Shown here: piece by piece, positions 36,336-44,617 of the stretch
How the letters are laid out: every line of letters starts with the position of its first letter
How positions within the stretch are numbered: the first letter of the stretch is position 1
DNA from: Clostridium sp. AM30-24
GTDB lineage: Bacteria; Bacillota; Clostridia; Lachnospirales; Lachnospiraceae
Direction: 5' to 3'
NCBI RefSeq assembly: GCF_003480435.1
Contig: NZ_QUJB01000001.1
Coordinates: 186,001-250,000 of the forward strand
Length of the DNA stretch: 64,000 bases
The notes under the pieces: generated by a model
The model's input: only the letters and a program-made list of their open reading frames with translations
Database searches by the model: none
What the model was told of the DNA's origin: nothing
Made by a program: the position numbers and the translations under genes

Positions 36336-36929
36336 GTGGAAAAAAGGAAAGATCCCGACTATATCTCGAATGATCCAATGGAAATTGAGCATGTAGACAA
36401 ATTTTTGAAGCTGATGGCAGTTTTAACGGGCGATAATCGATATGTTGATATCGTGAAGCTCGATGGAAAGGAGATTGTAAACATGTGTGATGTTGCAACG
36501 AGATTAGAGAATCTTGGTATACAGAAAGGTCTTGCGGCCTACCATCAGACGACGCATCTCTACTTCTCGCTGGCTTCGGTGGATAATTTCGCGAAGAACG
36601 GCCGTGTGAGTCACGTGATCGCGAAGGGCATCGGCCTCATAGGCATCCGGATCGTAGGCACCGCGGGCCCGGAGGGAACGCTCGACTTCAAGGGCAAGTG
36701 CCGTGGCGATAAGAAGGTGCTGGTACTGATTCTCGAGAAGATGAAGGAACTCGGATACAACGGCGGCAGGGTCATCATCGCGCACAACCAGAACGAGGCG
36801 GCGGCGCTTCAGCTCAAGATGCGGATCGAGGAGCTGTTCGGTACCTTCAATGGCGTGATCCACCTGGAGCGGGCGCTGTGCTGCTACTATGCAGAGCCGG
36901 GCTCGGTGATGGTCGGGTTTGAAGCATAA
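36318..36929 (+). pseudogene. Fused remnant: tail of an Rpn/PD-(D/E)XK nuclease-family protein joined to a DegV C-terminus
   Basis: One open frame joins two unrelated gene ends. Residues about 1-72 (FLKLMAVLTGDNRYVDI, MCDVATRLENLGIQKG) look like the C-terminal tail of Rpn-type transposase-associated nucleases. From about residue 75 on (THLYFSLASVDNFAKNGRVS, GKCRGDKK, ALCCYYAEPGSVMVGFEA) the sequence is the C-terminal half of a DegV-family fatty-acid-binding protein. Codon use becomes G/C-rich at the junction near base 36530. There is no ribosome site, and the first codons overlap a terminator. A deletion fusion is the simplest reading. Confidence 0.7.
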
Positions 36930-37017
36930 ACGTGTCGAAGTGGCTGAAGAATGCGGCTTTGAGATGACTGGCTTTAAGGCGTAAAAGCCGGCCTAGATCT
37001 CATCTTGATGCTTTGAA

Positions 37018-37083
37018 ATGTAAAATATTCTTGACATAATGACGCACCCAATATATACTATAGATGTAAGATATATTTTACAT
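37018..37083 (+). promoter_or_regulatory. Promoter flanked by ATGTAARATAT operator-like repeats
   Basis: TTGACA (37031-37036) and TATACT (37054-37059) are 17 bases apart. ATGTAAAATATTC (37018-37030) lies just upstream, and ATGTAAGATATATTTTACAT (37064-37083), an imperfect palindrome, covers the transcription start. The shared ATGTAARATAT suggests binding sites for the XRE regulator encoded downstream. Confidence 0.65.
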
Positions 37084-37107
37084 TATGTCGGAAGGAGGAC
37101 GACGGAT

Positions 37108-37629
37108 ATGTCAGAGATTTTATCATTTACAGCTGCATTTATCGCGGTTCAGATATTCAAGATCATCATGTTTAAGAAGGATAAGGATTACAGTGGTTAT
37201 GATGAGCGGCAGGAACTGATTCGAGGGAGAGCATTTCGTTACGGCTTTTTGACATTGGCCTTCTCGCTTGCGGCAGTGATGCTGTGGGAGGAGTGCGTGG
37301 GTGCACTGCCGATCGAGTTTTCACTCCTCATGATGGCCTGCCTCATGGTGGGATGTCTGGTGGTCATCCTCTATGATATCTGGAAGGATGCGTACTGGGG
37401 CATCCGGCAGGCGTCGGGCTCGAACGCAGCCATCGTGCTCATGGTGGCGGTGATGGTGATGCAGTACCTGAGTTTCCGGGGGCATGCCAGTGCTGGCGAC
37501 GTGATCGTCGATGGCATCCTCACCTGGGATGGCGGCATCTATCTCCTGATCTTTGCGTTCTTCGCGCTGATCATTGTGAACCTGCTGCTGAAAGCGTGGG
37601 TGGACAAACGGGGAGGGTCGGCGGAATGA
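37108..37629 (+). CDS. Integral membrane protein paired with an XRE regulator, function unknown
   Basis: 173 residues starting at the ATG that follows GGAAGGAGG. About four hydrophobic segments are visible (near residues 5-22, 50-70, 72-92 and 105-122, and a last one near 145-165). A conserved-looking cytoplasmic motif YSGYDERQELIRGRAFRYGF sits near 30-50; such motifs occur in small membrane proteins encoded next to XRE-type repressors in Firmicutes. I cannot name the function. Codon use is richer in G/C than the housekeeping genes, suggesting transfer. Confidence 0.72.
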   Translation: MSEILSFTAAFIAVQIFKIIMFKKDKDYSGYDERQELIRGRAFRYGFLTLAFSLAAVMLWEECVGALPIEFSLLMMACLMVGCLVVILYDIWKDAYWGIRQASGSNAAIVLMVAVMVMQYLSFRGHASAGDVIVDGILTWDGGIYLLIFAFFALIIVNLLLKAWVDKRGGSAE

Positions 37630-37710
37630 AAAACCGGACGATGAAATTCGTGAAAAACGGTGTCGATCGGTGGGAGGTCTGCTGAAATGAAAAACCTGAA
37701 GATGAAATCG
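37611..37710 (+). repeat. Imperfect tandem duplication of the XRE gene start region
   Basis: 37611-37650 and 37671-37710 share a GGGAGG-like site and ATGAAAAACC-GAnGATGAAAT. The first copy encodes only a 19-residue frame (37626-37685, start MKNRTMKFVKN) overlapping the membrane gene stop (ATGA). The second is the real start of the XRE gene (MKNLKMKSAR). The short frame may couple translation, or be a duplication by-product. Confidence 0.55.
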
Positions 37711-37884
37711 GCGCGGGCGGCGCTGGATCTGTCGCAACAGCAGCTGGCGGATCTCGTCGGCGTGTCGCGGCAGACCATCAACGCCATCGAAAAGGGCGAT
37801 TATAACCCGACGATCCGACTCTGCATCGCGATCTGCAGGGCGCTGAACCGGACACTGGACGAACTGTTCTGGGAGGAGCCGTGA
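37687..37884 (+). CDS. XRE-family helix-turn-helix regulator
   Basis: 65 residues, all helix-turn-helix: SARAALDLSQQQLADLVGVS with recognition helix VSRQTINAIEKGDYNPT. It belongs to the short YgzD-like group that controls an adjacent membrane protein. It probably binds the ATGTAARATAT sites at 37018 and 37064 (inference). GGAGG is nine bases before the ATG. Confidence 0.88.
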   Translation: MKNLKMKSARAALDLSQQQLADLVGVSRQTINAIEKGDYNPTIRLCIAICRALNRTLDELFWEEP

Positions 37885-37972
37885 ACCTGGCTTCAAAAAC
37901 GTTTGAAATGAAGAAAAAGACTCCTTAGGATGAAAGAGAAGAAGCGGATTTGATTGATTAGAGCGCGGATTG

Positions 37973-38668
37973 ATGTATGGTGACAAAATGGAAAAGATCA
38001 GATTTCAGATATGTGAAAAGGAGCTTACGCTGTATCCGGCGCAGGGAGAAAACCGGCCACTGATCGTTTTCAATACGGTGATGGGAGACGGGGAAGAGCT
38101 TGCGCAGGCGCTGCGGGCGATGGATGCGCCGGACTGCAATCTGCTGGTGGTCGGAAAGCTTCAGTGGTATCACGATATGACGCCGTGGAGTTGTCCGCCG
38201 CTGTCGAAGCGGGGGCCGGCTGCTACGGGAGGAGCGGATGCCTATCTGGAGACATTGGCGTCGGAAATCGTGCCGGCAGCCAGGAAAAAAATCCGGGGAA
38301 GCGCGCCATACGTCGGCATCGCCGGGTACTCGCTGGCTGGGCTTTTTGCGCTCTATGCGATGTACCGCTGCGACTGCTTCGCGTGGGTGGCCAGCATGTC
38401 CGGCTCCCTGTGGTTTCCGAAGTTCCGGGAATACGTGCTTCGGCATGAACTGATGCGGCAACCGGAGATGCTCTACATGTCGCTAGGGGATGCCGAGGCG
38501 AAGACGAAGCATGCGGTACTGAAAACCGTGCAGGAAAATACGGAGGCGATCGTCAGGCACTATCAGGAGGTCGGCGTGGATGTGCGCTGGGAGCTGAACC
38601 CCGGAAATCACTTCCGGGACGTGGCGATGCGAAGCGCAAAAGGTATCAAGGCGATACTGGAAGCGTGA
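37973..38668 (+). CDS. Alpha/beta-hydrolase (esterase-like)
   Basis: About 231 residues with the nucleophile elbow GYSLAG near residue 115, a preceding IAGYSLAGLFALYAMY helix, and a late HF in NPGNHFRD as likely catalytic His. It resembles small putative esterases of the IroE/esterase D type. The start is uncertain: ATG at 37973, TTG at 37970 and ATG at 37988 all lack a good ribosome site. The G/C-rich codon use matches the preceding acquired block. Confidence 0.75.
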   Translation: MYGDKMEKIRFQICEKELTLYPAQGENRPLIVFNTVMGDGEELAQALRAMDAPDCNLLVVGKLQWYHDMTPWSCPPLSKRGPAATGGADAYLETLASEIVPAARKKIRGSAPYVGIAGYSLAGLFALYAMYRCDCFAWVASMSGSLWFPKFREYVLRHELMRQPEMLYMSLGDAEAKTKHAVLKTVQENTEAIVRHYQEVGVDVRWELNPGNHFRDVAMRSAKGIKAILEA

Positions 38669-38690
38669 AGAATGAACTGCGTTTATAAAG

Positions 38691-38726
38691 AATGGCATCG
38701 AAAACGTAACCGATTTCGATGCCATT
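38691..38726. terminator. Bidirectional terminator-like stem between esterase and glmS
   Basis: AATGGCATCGAAA (38691-38703) and TTTCGATGCCATT (38714-38726) form a perfect 13-bp stem. T-runs are weak on both sides (TTGGG forward, CTTTA reverse). Confidence 0.6.
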
Positions 38727-38770
38727 TGGGCATAAAGCAGAGTTGCCGCCCAGCAAAAAATATTTGCTAA

Positions 38771-38783
38771 TGCGACAGCCCCT
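38771..38783 (-). repeat. 13-mer AGGGGCTGTCGCA (copy 1, reverse)
   Basis: It is identical to 43561-43573 (forward) and nearly identical to 43611-43623. It looks like the end of an insertion sequence, but no transposase is next to it. Confidence 0.4.
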
Positions 38784-38809
38784 AATAATATTGAATATAA
38801 ATTTGGTAA

Positions 38810-40627
38810 TTATTCCACCGTCACAGATTTCGCCAGATTTCTCGGCTGATCCACATCGAGGCCTTTCTGGATGGAAGCGTAGTAGGCGATGAGCTGAAGA
38901 ACGACCGCGATCGGGAATACGGTGAATTTATCGTCTTCCTTCGGGATCCGGATGATCACATCGGCGATTCCCTCGTCGACAGCGGTATCTTCCGTTACAA
39001 GAAGCACCACATAAGCACCTCTCGCCTTCACCTCACGGATATTGGAGATGGTCTTTGCGAAGATGTGTTTCTGAGTCGCAATAGCGATCACCGGAACGTG
39101 GTCTGTGATCAGGGCGATAGTTCCGTGCTTTAATTCACCTGCTGCGTAAGCCTCCGCGTGGATGTAGGAGATCTCCTTTAACTTTAACGCGCCTTCCAAG
39201 GAGAACGCGTAGTCCATGCCGCGGCCGATAAAGAACACATCCGGGTAATTCACGATGTGGGTGACGATCTCATTGATCGTATTCTCATCGCGGATCATGG
39301 TCTCCATGGCGGAAGCGCAGTTTAAGAGATCACTCATGAACTGCTCTGCATGTTCCTCCGTGTATACGCCGCGTACAAGTGCCATGCGGCAGAAGAGAAG
39401 ATAGAGGGCAGCGATCTGTACCGTGTAGGCTTTTGTGCTCGCCACGGCGATCTCAGGGCCTCCATGGGTATAGATCACGTAGTCGCTCTCGCGGGCGATC
39501 GTGGATCCCTTTACGTTTACAACTGAAATTACAGTGGAACCGCATTCCCTTGCGAGTCGGAGTGCCGCCAGGGTATCGATGGTCTCGCCGGACTGGGAGA
39601 TCACGATGGTGAGGGTCGAGTCATCGATCAGCGGCTCCTCGTAGCGGAACTCAGAGGCGATGGACACGGTCACCGGAATTCTGAGGCGCGGCTCAATGAG
39701 GGCTCTCGCCACCATTCCCGCATGCATGGCAGTTCCGCAGGCGATGACACGGATATTTGTGATCCGCTTTAAGAGCTCATCCGGGATCTTCTCATCGGAG
39801 AGGTCCGGGAGACCTTTTGTGAGACGCGGAAGAATCGTCTTTTTTAATACTTCCGGCTGCTCGTGGATCTCCTTCATCATGAAATGCGGGAAGCCGTTCT
39901 TCATGGCTGCGTCCGTGTTCCAGGATGCCTCCAGGATCTCCGGCTCCACCTTTGTACCGTCAAGCTCGTAGAGGCTCGCGTGGTAGGCAGTGAGCTGTAC
40001 GATCTTTCCTTCCGGGACAACAAAGTATTTTTTTGAGTACGGAAGAAGAGCCGTCAGGTCAGAGGCGATCATGGCTCCGGAAGCTGTGTAAGCGGCTACA
40101 AGCGGGCTTACGTTTCTCACTGCATAAACTTCACCCGGACGGTCCTCAAACATGATACAGAAGGCGTAGGAACCTTCCAGCTGTCTTAAGAACTCATGGA
40201 TGGAGGAGAACGGGTCACCGTTGTAAATCTCGTTTAAGGTCGCAGCGGCAACTTCCGTGTCTGTCTGGGAATGGAGCTTTCCCTCCAGGTGGTATTTTGC
40301 TGTCAGGGCATGGTAGTTCTCGATGATGCCGTTATGGATCATCGTCACTTTTCCTGCCACATGCGGATGGGCATTCTCACTTGTCACGCCGCCGTGGGTC
40401 GCCCAGCGGGTGTGGCCGATTCCACAATGGGAAACGATGGGATCTTCCTCGCATACTTTGCGCAGGGCAGCAACTTTTCCGACTTTTTTGATAAAGTGGA
40501 TTTTTGAGTTCTCGTCAAATAAAGCGATTCCCGCGCTGTCGTAGCCGCGGTACTCAAGCTGGGTGAGACCATTGAGCAGTACTGTCTGCGCGTCTAAAGG
40601 ACCGCAGTATCCGATAATTCCACACAT
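38810..40627 (-). CDS. glmS: Glutamine-fructose-6-phosphate aminotransferase
   Basis: Makes glucosamine-6-phosphate for cell-wall precursors. 605 residues: an N-terminal Ntn glutaminase with Cys1 exposed after Met removal (MCGIIGYCG), and two SIS sugar-phosphate domains (SQSGETIDT near 347 and TKAYTVQ), ending in the conserved PRNLAKSVTVE. CTGGAGA lies 11 bases before the ATG. It has its own strong promoter and an unusually structured leader. Confidence 0.96.
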   Translation of the reverse strand: MCGIIGYCGPLDAQTVLLNGLTQLEYRGYDSAGIALFDENSKIHFIKKVGKVAALRKVCEEDPIVSHCGIGHTRWATHGGVTSENAHPHVAGKVTMIHNGIIENYHALTAKYHLEGKLHSQTDTEVAAATLNEIYNGDPFSSIHEFLRQLEGSYAFCIMFEDRPGEVYAVRNVSPLVAAYTASGAMIASDLTALLPYSKKYFVVPEGKIVQLTAYHASLYELDGTKVEPEILEASWNTDAAMKNGFPHFMMKEIHEQPEVLKKTILPRLTKGLPDLSDEKIPDELLKRITNIRVIACGTAMHAGMVARALIEPRLRIPVTVSIASEFRYEEPLIDDSTLTIVISQSGETIDTLAALRLARECGSTVISVVNVKGSTIARESDYVIYTHGGPEIAVASTKAYTVQIAALYLLFCRMALVRGVYTEEHAEQFMSDLLNCASAMETMIRDENTINEIVTHIVNYPDVFFIGRGMDYAFSLEGALKLKEISYIHAEAYAAGELKHGTIALITDHVPVIAIATQKHIFAKTISNIREVKARGAYVVLLVTEDTAVDEGIADVIIRIPKEDDKFTVFPIAVVLQLIAYYASIQKGLDVDQPRNLAKSVTVE

Positions 40628-40805
40628 ATATTTTCATCTCCAGTTTTTCGTTATGTAATATTAGACTATGTTTCACGCGGTATCATGCTATCTTGAGGTC
40701 CCCTGCGGGACCTTCCTAATGTTCAGAAGGGACGCAGAAACCTTCCTGTAAGCAAGCTTACGGGACATTCCTGTATCCCCCCCTGGCGACTGCACGAGCC
40801 AACTT
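40628..40805 (-). promoter_or_regulatory. Structured 5' leader of glmS without a recognisable glmS ribozyme
   Basis: On the reverse strand the leader can form stems at 40762-40779 (GGGATA/TGTCCC), 40748-40761 (GTAAG/CTTAC closed by CTTG) and 40697-40712 (GGTCCC/GGGACC). The motif AGGAA-(G/T)-GT recurs three times (complement near 40767-40773, 40740-40746 and 40711-40717). The core glmS ribozyme elements (AGCGCC cleavage site, pseudoknot strands) are absent as far as I can see. Confidence 0.5.
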
Positions 40806-40811
40806 GTTACG

Positions 40812-40840
40812 ATTATAGTATTAAATGGCTGGAAAGTCAA
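40812..40840 (-). promoter_or_regulatory. Strong promoter of glmS
   Basis: On the reverse strand TTGACT (40835-40840) and the consensus TATAAT (40812-40817) are exactly 17 bases apart. Transcription would start about 175 bases before glmS. Confidence 0.8.
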
Positions 40841-40952
40841 TCCGCGCCTGTTTCCAATGGCAAAATTAAGAAAGTTTTAAATAACTTTCCTTCCTCTATA
40901 TGTTATACTAACTCCGTTATATTTACATAATGCAGGAGATGTACGCTCGAAA

Positions 40953-43187
40953 ATGAAGTTGAACGACCATTTAGATTTTCATAAATTACCTTTTGATAAA
41001 GAAAAGATCCGCGAGCAGGTGGAGAAGATCGCCGCGGACTGCATGCACTGGGTGACAGGCAGGCAGAATGCGAGACCGCTTTTAGCGATGGTTTTATGTA
41101 CCTGTATCGCGTTTTCCGCCATGCTTCCCTATATTCCGGTGATCGCCCCGGCGGAGACCAGCACGGAGCGGATCTATGAGCCGGAGACCGTCGATATTCT
41201 CGAGGATCCTACAGAAAATACGACGGATGAGACCACAGCGGAGATCGATCCGGATGCACCGGCTCCATATAAATTAAACTTTTCGAACATGTACGAGGAG
41301 GGATCGGAAACCAGCTATGCGGAGATCCTGATGAAAGAATTGATCCAGAAGGACTCCAAGTGGTTTGCCGCGATCTATGACATGGCAAACAAAGCTCCGG
41401 CAAAGCTTGCCCCGTCCTTTGGCCGCAAAGCGTCCTCTGTTCTCGGACAGTATAACCCGACCTCGAAGACTCAGGATAAGAACAATCCGGCTTCCTGGTA
41501 TGTGGAGCATTTTAAGAATGTCAAGGTTACGTTTTACAACGGCGACGGTGAGGTCACGTCCGCAGTGTCAAATGCCCAGGATATTCTTTCCATGGCAAGT
41601 GTTTATGCGTTTTATAACGGGATCACGGATCTTGACACGATCCGCACCTATGTGAATGACCTCTGGACGAAGTCCCATTCCTACCAGGCATCCCTTGGAA
41701 ATGTCTATTACTGCGACGGCTGCGTGGATCCGAACGCGTCTGCGGAAGAGGGAGATTCCGAGCTGGAAGGCGAGGATACCTTTGTATCCGGACGAAATAT
41801 CGACACGGAGATCCGAACAGACGCAGGCGATGAGGTCATCGACCAGGCCGGAGATACGGTTTCTGTAAACGGCGAGAGCCACAGTGATGGTTCCACCGCA
41901 TCAGGTTCCGCCCAGGATTCCTCCGCACATACGTCCATGGTGGCTGAAACAACGACAGTTCCTCCGTCGGCTGCAAACCATACAGAAGGTGCCGAGACGA
42001 AAGAATCCACTACAAGCGCCCTGGATTCTCTGGCTGAGACGGCTGAGAGCGTGATCCAGGAGACCACAAAGAAAGCGACGATCATCCGCGTGGAGGATAA
42101 GACCGAGGCAGCCACGAAAGCTCCGGAGGCGGAAGCTTCAACGACTGCAGCACCGACAACGAAAGAGGAGACGGTTCGCGAAACCACTGCTCCTTCCACG
42201 GAAGGAACGGAAGAGACTTCAGTGAAGGTCATCCGAGTCGGCAGCAATGAAGAAGCGGACCATGAATATTCCGGTTATGCTGTCCGGGCGGCAGCGGAAG
42301 AGCAGAATGCGGAGACATTCCTTTTAGAGCCGGAAACGGCGGCAGGAAGTGAAGCAGGCAGTGAAACCGGTGGTCTGGAACAGGCAGCCGAAGTGGAGGA
42401 GAGCGCTGCCAACGGATATAGCGTCCATACGACGGCTACATCCCATGCACTGATCTGTCCCGGACATATCGATCTGAAGATCTCAGCGACCATCCGCACA
42501 CTCAACGAAAATTCAAATCTTTACAGTGTCGATGACACAGGAAACACTGTGGGAGAGACGGAGTCCGTATCCGCGGACGGAACCGGCTGGGAAGGCTGGA
42601 ACAGGAGAATGACTGCTTTTGTGAGCCATATCAACCGTCAGGACTGGACAGAGACATATGGGCTCAACGTAGTCGTGGAGGGCACGAGAGCGCCGCTCTC
42701 AACGACGGAGATTGACTCCTACATGAGCAGGCTTCCAAAAGATACTTCAGAAACGAGAAAGAATATTATCCGGTACGCCCTTCAATCTGTCGGAAAAGTT
42801 CCGTATTACTGGGGTGGAAAGGCCAGCGCCCAGAATTATACTGGCAACAATTTCGGTTCCGTCACGATCCCGGACCACAAGGGACGTATCTTAAAGGGAC
42901 TCGACTGCTCCGGATGGGTCAACTGGGTATACTGGTCCGTCACAGGAACGCATCTGCCGTATGAGGGCACAGAGGGCTTAAGGACTCTTGGACGGCAGGT
43001 AAGACGTCAGGATTTGAAGCCGGGCGATATTGTGGTAATCACGGGATCCACGCCGCATGTTATCATGTTCCTCGGATTTACCTCAAACGGACAGATCCAG
43101 TGTGTCCATGAGACGGGTTCCGCGAACAATGTCACAATTGGCGTGATGAACGCGAACTGGCCGTATTATAGAAATCTGCTGGATTAA
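40953..43187 (+). CDS. Membrane-anchored NlpC/P60 cell-wall hydrolase with a long Thr/Glu-rich linker
   Basis: 744 residues: a cytoplasmic N-terminus of about 45, one membrane helix (about 46-70), and an extracytoplasmic region. Residues about 280-480 are rich in Thr, Glu, Ser and Ala. The C-terminal 130 residues are an NlpC/P60 peptidase with the nucleophile in GLDCSGW (Cys652) and His in STPHVIMFLG (His702). The family cleaves peptide cross-bridges in peptidoglycan. AGGAG lies 14 bases from the ATG, longer than usual, with a five-codon frame (40939-40956) overlapping the start. Confidence 0.88.
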   Translation: MKLNDHLDFHKLPFDKEKIREQVEKIAADCMHWVTGRQNARPLLAMVLCTCIAFSAMLPYIPVIAPAETSTERIYEPETVDILEDPTENTTDETTAEIDPDAPAPYKLNFSNMYEEGSETSYAEILMKELIQKDSKWFAAIYDMANKAPAKLAPSFGRKASSVLGQYNPTSKTQDKNNPASWYVEHFKNVKVTFYNGDGEVTSAVSNAQDILSMASVYAFYNGITDLDTIRTYVNDLWTKSHSYQASLGNVYYCDGCVDPNASAEEGDSELEGEDTFVSGRNIDTEIRTDAGDEVIDQAGDTVSVNGESHSDGSTASGSAQDSSAHTSMVAETTTVPPSAANHTEGAETKESTTSALDSLAETAESVIQETTKKATIIRVEDKTEAATKAPEAEASTTAAPTTKEETVRETTAPSTEGTEETSVKVIRVGSNEEADHEYSGYAVRAAAEEQNAETFLLEPETAAGSEAGSETGGLEQAAEVEESAANGYSVHTTATSHALICPGHIDLKISATIRTLNENSNLYSVDDTGNTVGETESVSADGTGWEGWNRRMTAFVSHINRQDWTETYGLNVVVEGTRAPLSTTEIDSYMSRLPKDTSETRKNIIRYALQSVGKVPYYWGGKASAQNYTGNNFGSVTIPDHKGRILKGLDCSGWVNWVYWSVTGTHLPYEGTEGLRTLGRQVRRQDLKPGDIVVITGSTPHVIMFLGFTSNGQIQCVHETGSANNVTIGVMNANWPYYRNLLD

Positions 43188-43313
43188 TGGAATGTAGTTC
43201 TGGGAATTAACCGATTTGTCTGGTTCTGGGGACTAAAAAGTAATTTTAAATAATTTGATCTGTATGAAATTGATTTGATGATTGTGATGAACATTTTTGT
43301 ACGGATCATGTGC

Positions 43314-43390
43314 AGCACCTTCTTTACAGCACATCAGGGGTCTAGAAAGACTGGAATGCGGCTGGAGAGAAGGTGCTTGCTTTATTTAGA
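43314..43390 (+). terminator. Terminator after the NlpC/P60 gene
   Basis: AGCACCTTCT (43314-43323) and AGAAGGTGCT (43368-43377) form a perfect 10-bp stem around a 44-base loop, followed by TGCTTTATTT. The rest of 43188-43456 shows no gene. Confidence 0.6.
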
Positions 43391-43456
43391 TTTAGTGTGC
43401 TGAATAAATGAATGATAGATATATTATGGCATTTTTTGTTTTGAAAGCCGGAATAT

Positions 43457-43484
43457 TGTCAGTTTAGGTAAAAATGGTACAAAG
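43457..43484 (-). repeat. Left terminal inverted repeat of the island
   Basis: TGTCA followed by one copy, in reverse orientation, of the TTTGTACCATTTTTACCTAAA box (complement of 43463-43484). It is the only copy at this end. Confidence 0.75.
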
Positions 43485-43496
43485 ACGATCACTCTT

Positions 43497-43530
43497 GAAA
43501 AGAAGCTGAAAAAGCTTCTTTTCTTATTTT
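43497..43530 (+). terminator. Terminator just inside the left end
   Basis: GAAAAGAAGC (43497-43506) and GCTTCTTTTC (43514-43523) form a perfect 10-bp stem, followed by TTATTTT. It may block transcription entering the island. Confidence 0.75.
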
Positions 43531-43560
43531 AACATAAATACTACTTTATTTCCATTTAAA

Positions 43561-43624
43561 AGGGGCTGTCGCACTAACGTGCGGCAGCTCATTTCATATT
43601 CCCAACACAAAGGGTCTGTCGCAT
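43561..43624 (+). repeat. Two copies of the AGGGGCTGTCGCA 13-mer with a strong hairpin
   Basis: Copies are at 43561-43573 (exact match to 38771-38783) and 43611-43623 (one mismatch). The first copy forms a GGCTGtCGCAC/GTGCGgCAGCT stem. These may be insertion-sequence ends left after loss of the element. Confidence 0.5.
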
Positions 43625-43647
43625 ACCTCGGGATAACTGCTGTAGTG

Positions 43648-43833
43648 TACGACTGGTTCCGGCGCCAGATACGGACACCACAAGAACCAATCGTATACAA
43701 CACGATCAGCGACACGATCACATCCACAGCGCGTGACCTGCGCGATCCGGGTACCTGGGCCGGCATGGCGGTGCTGGTGGGAATCGTATTCGGACTTGCC
43801 TGGCTGTGTGGTATCTTCCAAAAAAGAGAATAA
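43648..43833 (+). CDS. Small membrane protein, probably the 3' part of a truncated mobile-element gene
   Basis: The frame has a C-terminal membrane helix (TWAGMAVLVGIVFGLAWLCGIF) ending in QKRE after a polar region (RRQIRTPQEPIVYNTISDTI). The frame is open upstream to the 13-mer repeat, but no ribosome site precedes any start; 43648 is the first GTG of the sensible part. It is followed by a terminator at 43851. Family not recognised. Confidence 0.4.
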   Translation, partial: YDWFRRQIRTPQEPIVYNTISDTITSTARDLRDPGTWAGMAVLVGIVFGLAWLCGIFQKRE

Positions 43834-43850
43834 GATGTCTTGCGAATTGC

Positions 43851-43879
43851 GCCCCGGTCATCGTACCGGGGCATTTTTA
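43851..43879 (+). terminator. Terminator after the small membrane gene
   Basis: GCCCCGGT (43851-43858) and ACCGGGGC (43865-43872) form a perfect 8-bp stem, then ATTTTTAT. Confidence 0.85.
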
Positions 43880-43974
43880 TGTCAAAAATATGACCAAAAA
43901 GTGTTATCCGCAAAAAAGGCAGAAAAGGAAACGTGCGACATCCTGAAGGCAGTTCATAAGAAAGGAGGGGCTAC

Positions 43975-44604
43975 ATGTTAAGGGCAACACACCTGTCGGT
44001 CGGAGTAGCGGCGGCGTTAGCGGTCCTGCAGCCGGATAACCTTTTTGAATGCCTGGCAGTCACGGGGATCGCAGCAGTCGGTTCCGTGATCAGCGATATT
44101 GACGCGGATCAGTCAAAAGTAAGACGGGAAGCAGACCTTATGTTAGGCATCGGGGCTGCCGTTCTGGCCGCTGTGATGATCGCACAGACCAGGTTCCACG
44201 TCGACCTGACCAAATACTTAAGCGGGAACCAGACCCTATCGGAACGCAGTGTGACAGCGGGTGTATTCATTATCTTATGCGTGATCGGAAAGATGACGCC
44301 GCACCGGTCATTTATGCATTCCCTGGTTGCCGGAGTGATTTTCACCATGGTCACATACACCATGTTCTCCAAATAGGCGGCACTGGCATTCATGATCGCA
44401 TTTATGACACATATCCTGCTGGACCTGCCAAACTGTAAGGGGATCCAGCTTTTCTGGCCGATCCCGGGGCATCATTGTTTCAAACTTTGCGCCTCCAATG
44501 GATGGGTCAACCGGATTTTATGCCTGGCTGGAACGGTCATGGCTATTAACCTGTTTACCGGCTTTGCCGGGATCAGTATTTTCAACTGGATTATTAAAAA
44601 ATAA
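43975..44604 (+). pseudogene. YdjM/DUF457-type membrane-bound metal-dependent hydrolase interrupted by an in-frame TAG
   Basis: The frame is perfect except for one amber codon at 44374-44376. Before it (133 residues) come several membrane segments and conserved MTPHRSFMHSLVAG; after it the same frame continues AALAFMIAFMTHILLDLPNCKGIQLFWP and two more membrane segments. The HRSxxHS and HILLD motifs belong to one family and both halves are needed. AAAGGAGGGG precedes the ATG. Either a nonsense pseudogene or a read-through codon; the surrounding decay favours the former. Confidence 0.75.
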
Positions 44605-44617
44605 TAAGGAGAAAACG

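Noticed and set aside
40628..40805. glmS ribozyme
   Set aside because: The cleavage-site AGCGCC and the conserved pseudoknot strands are not present in this leader.
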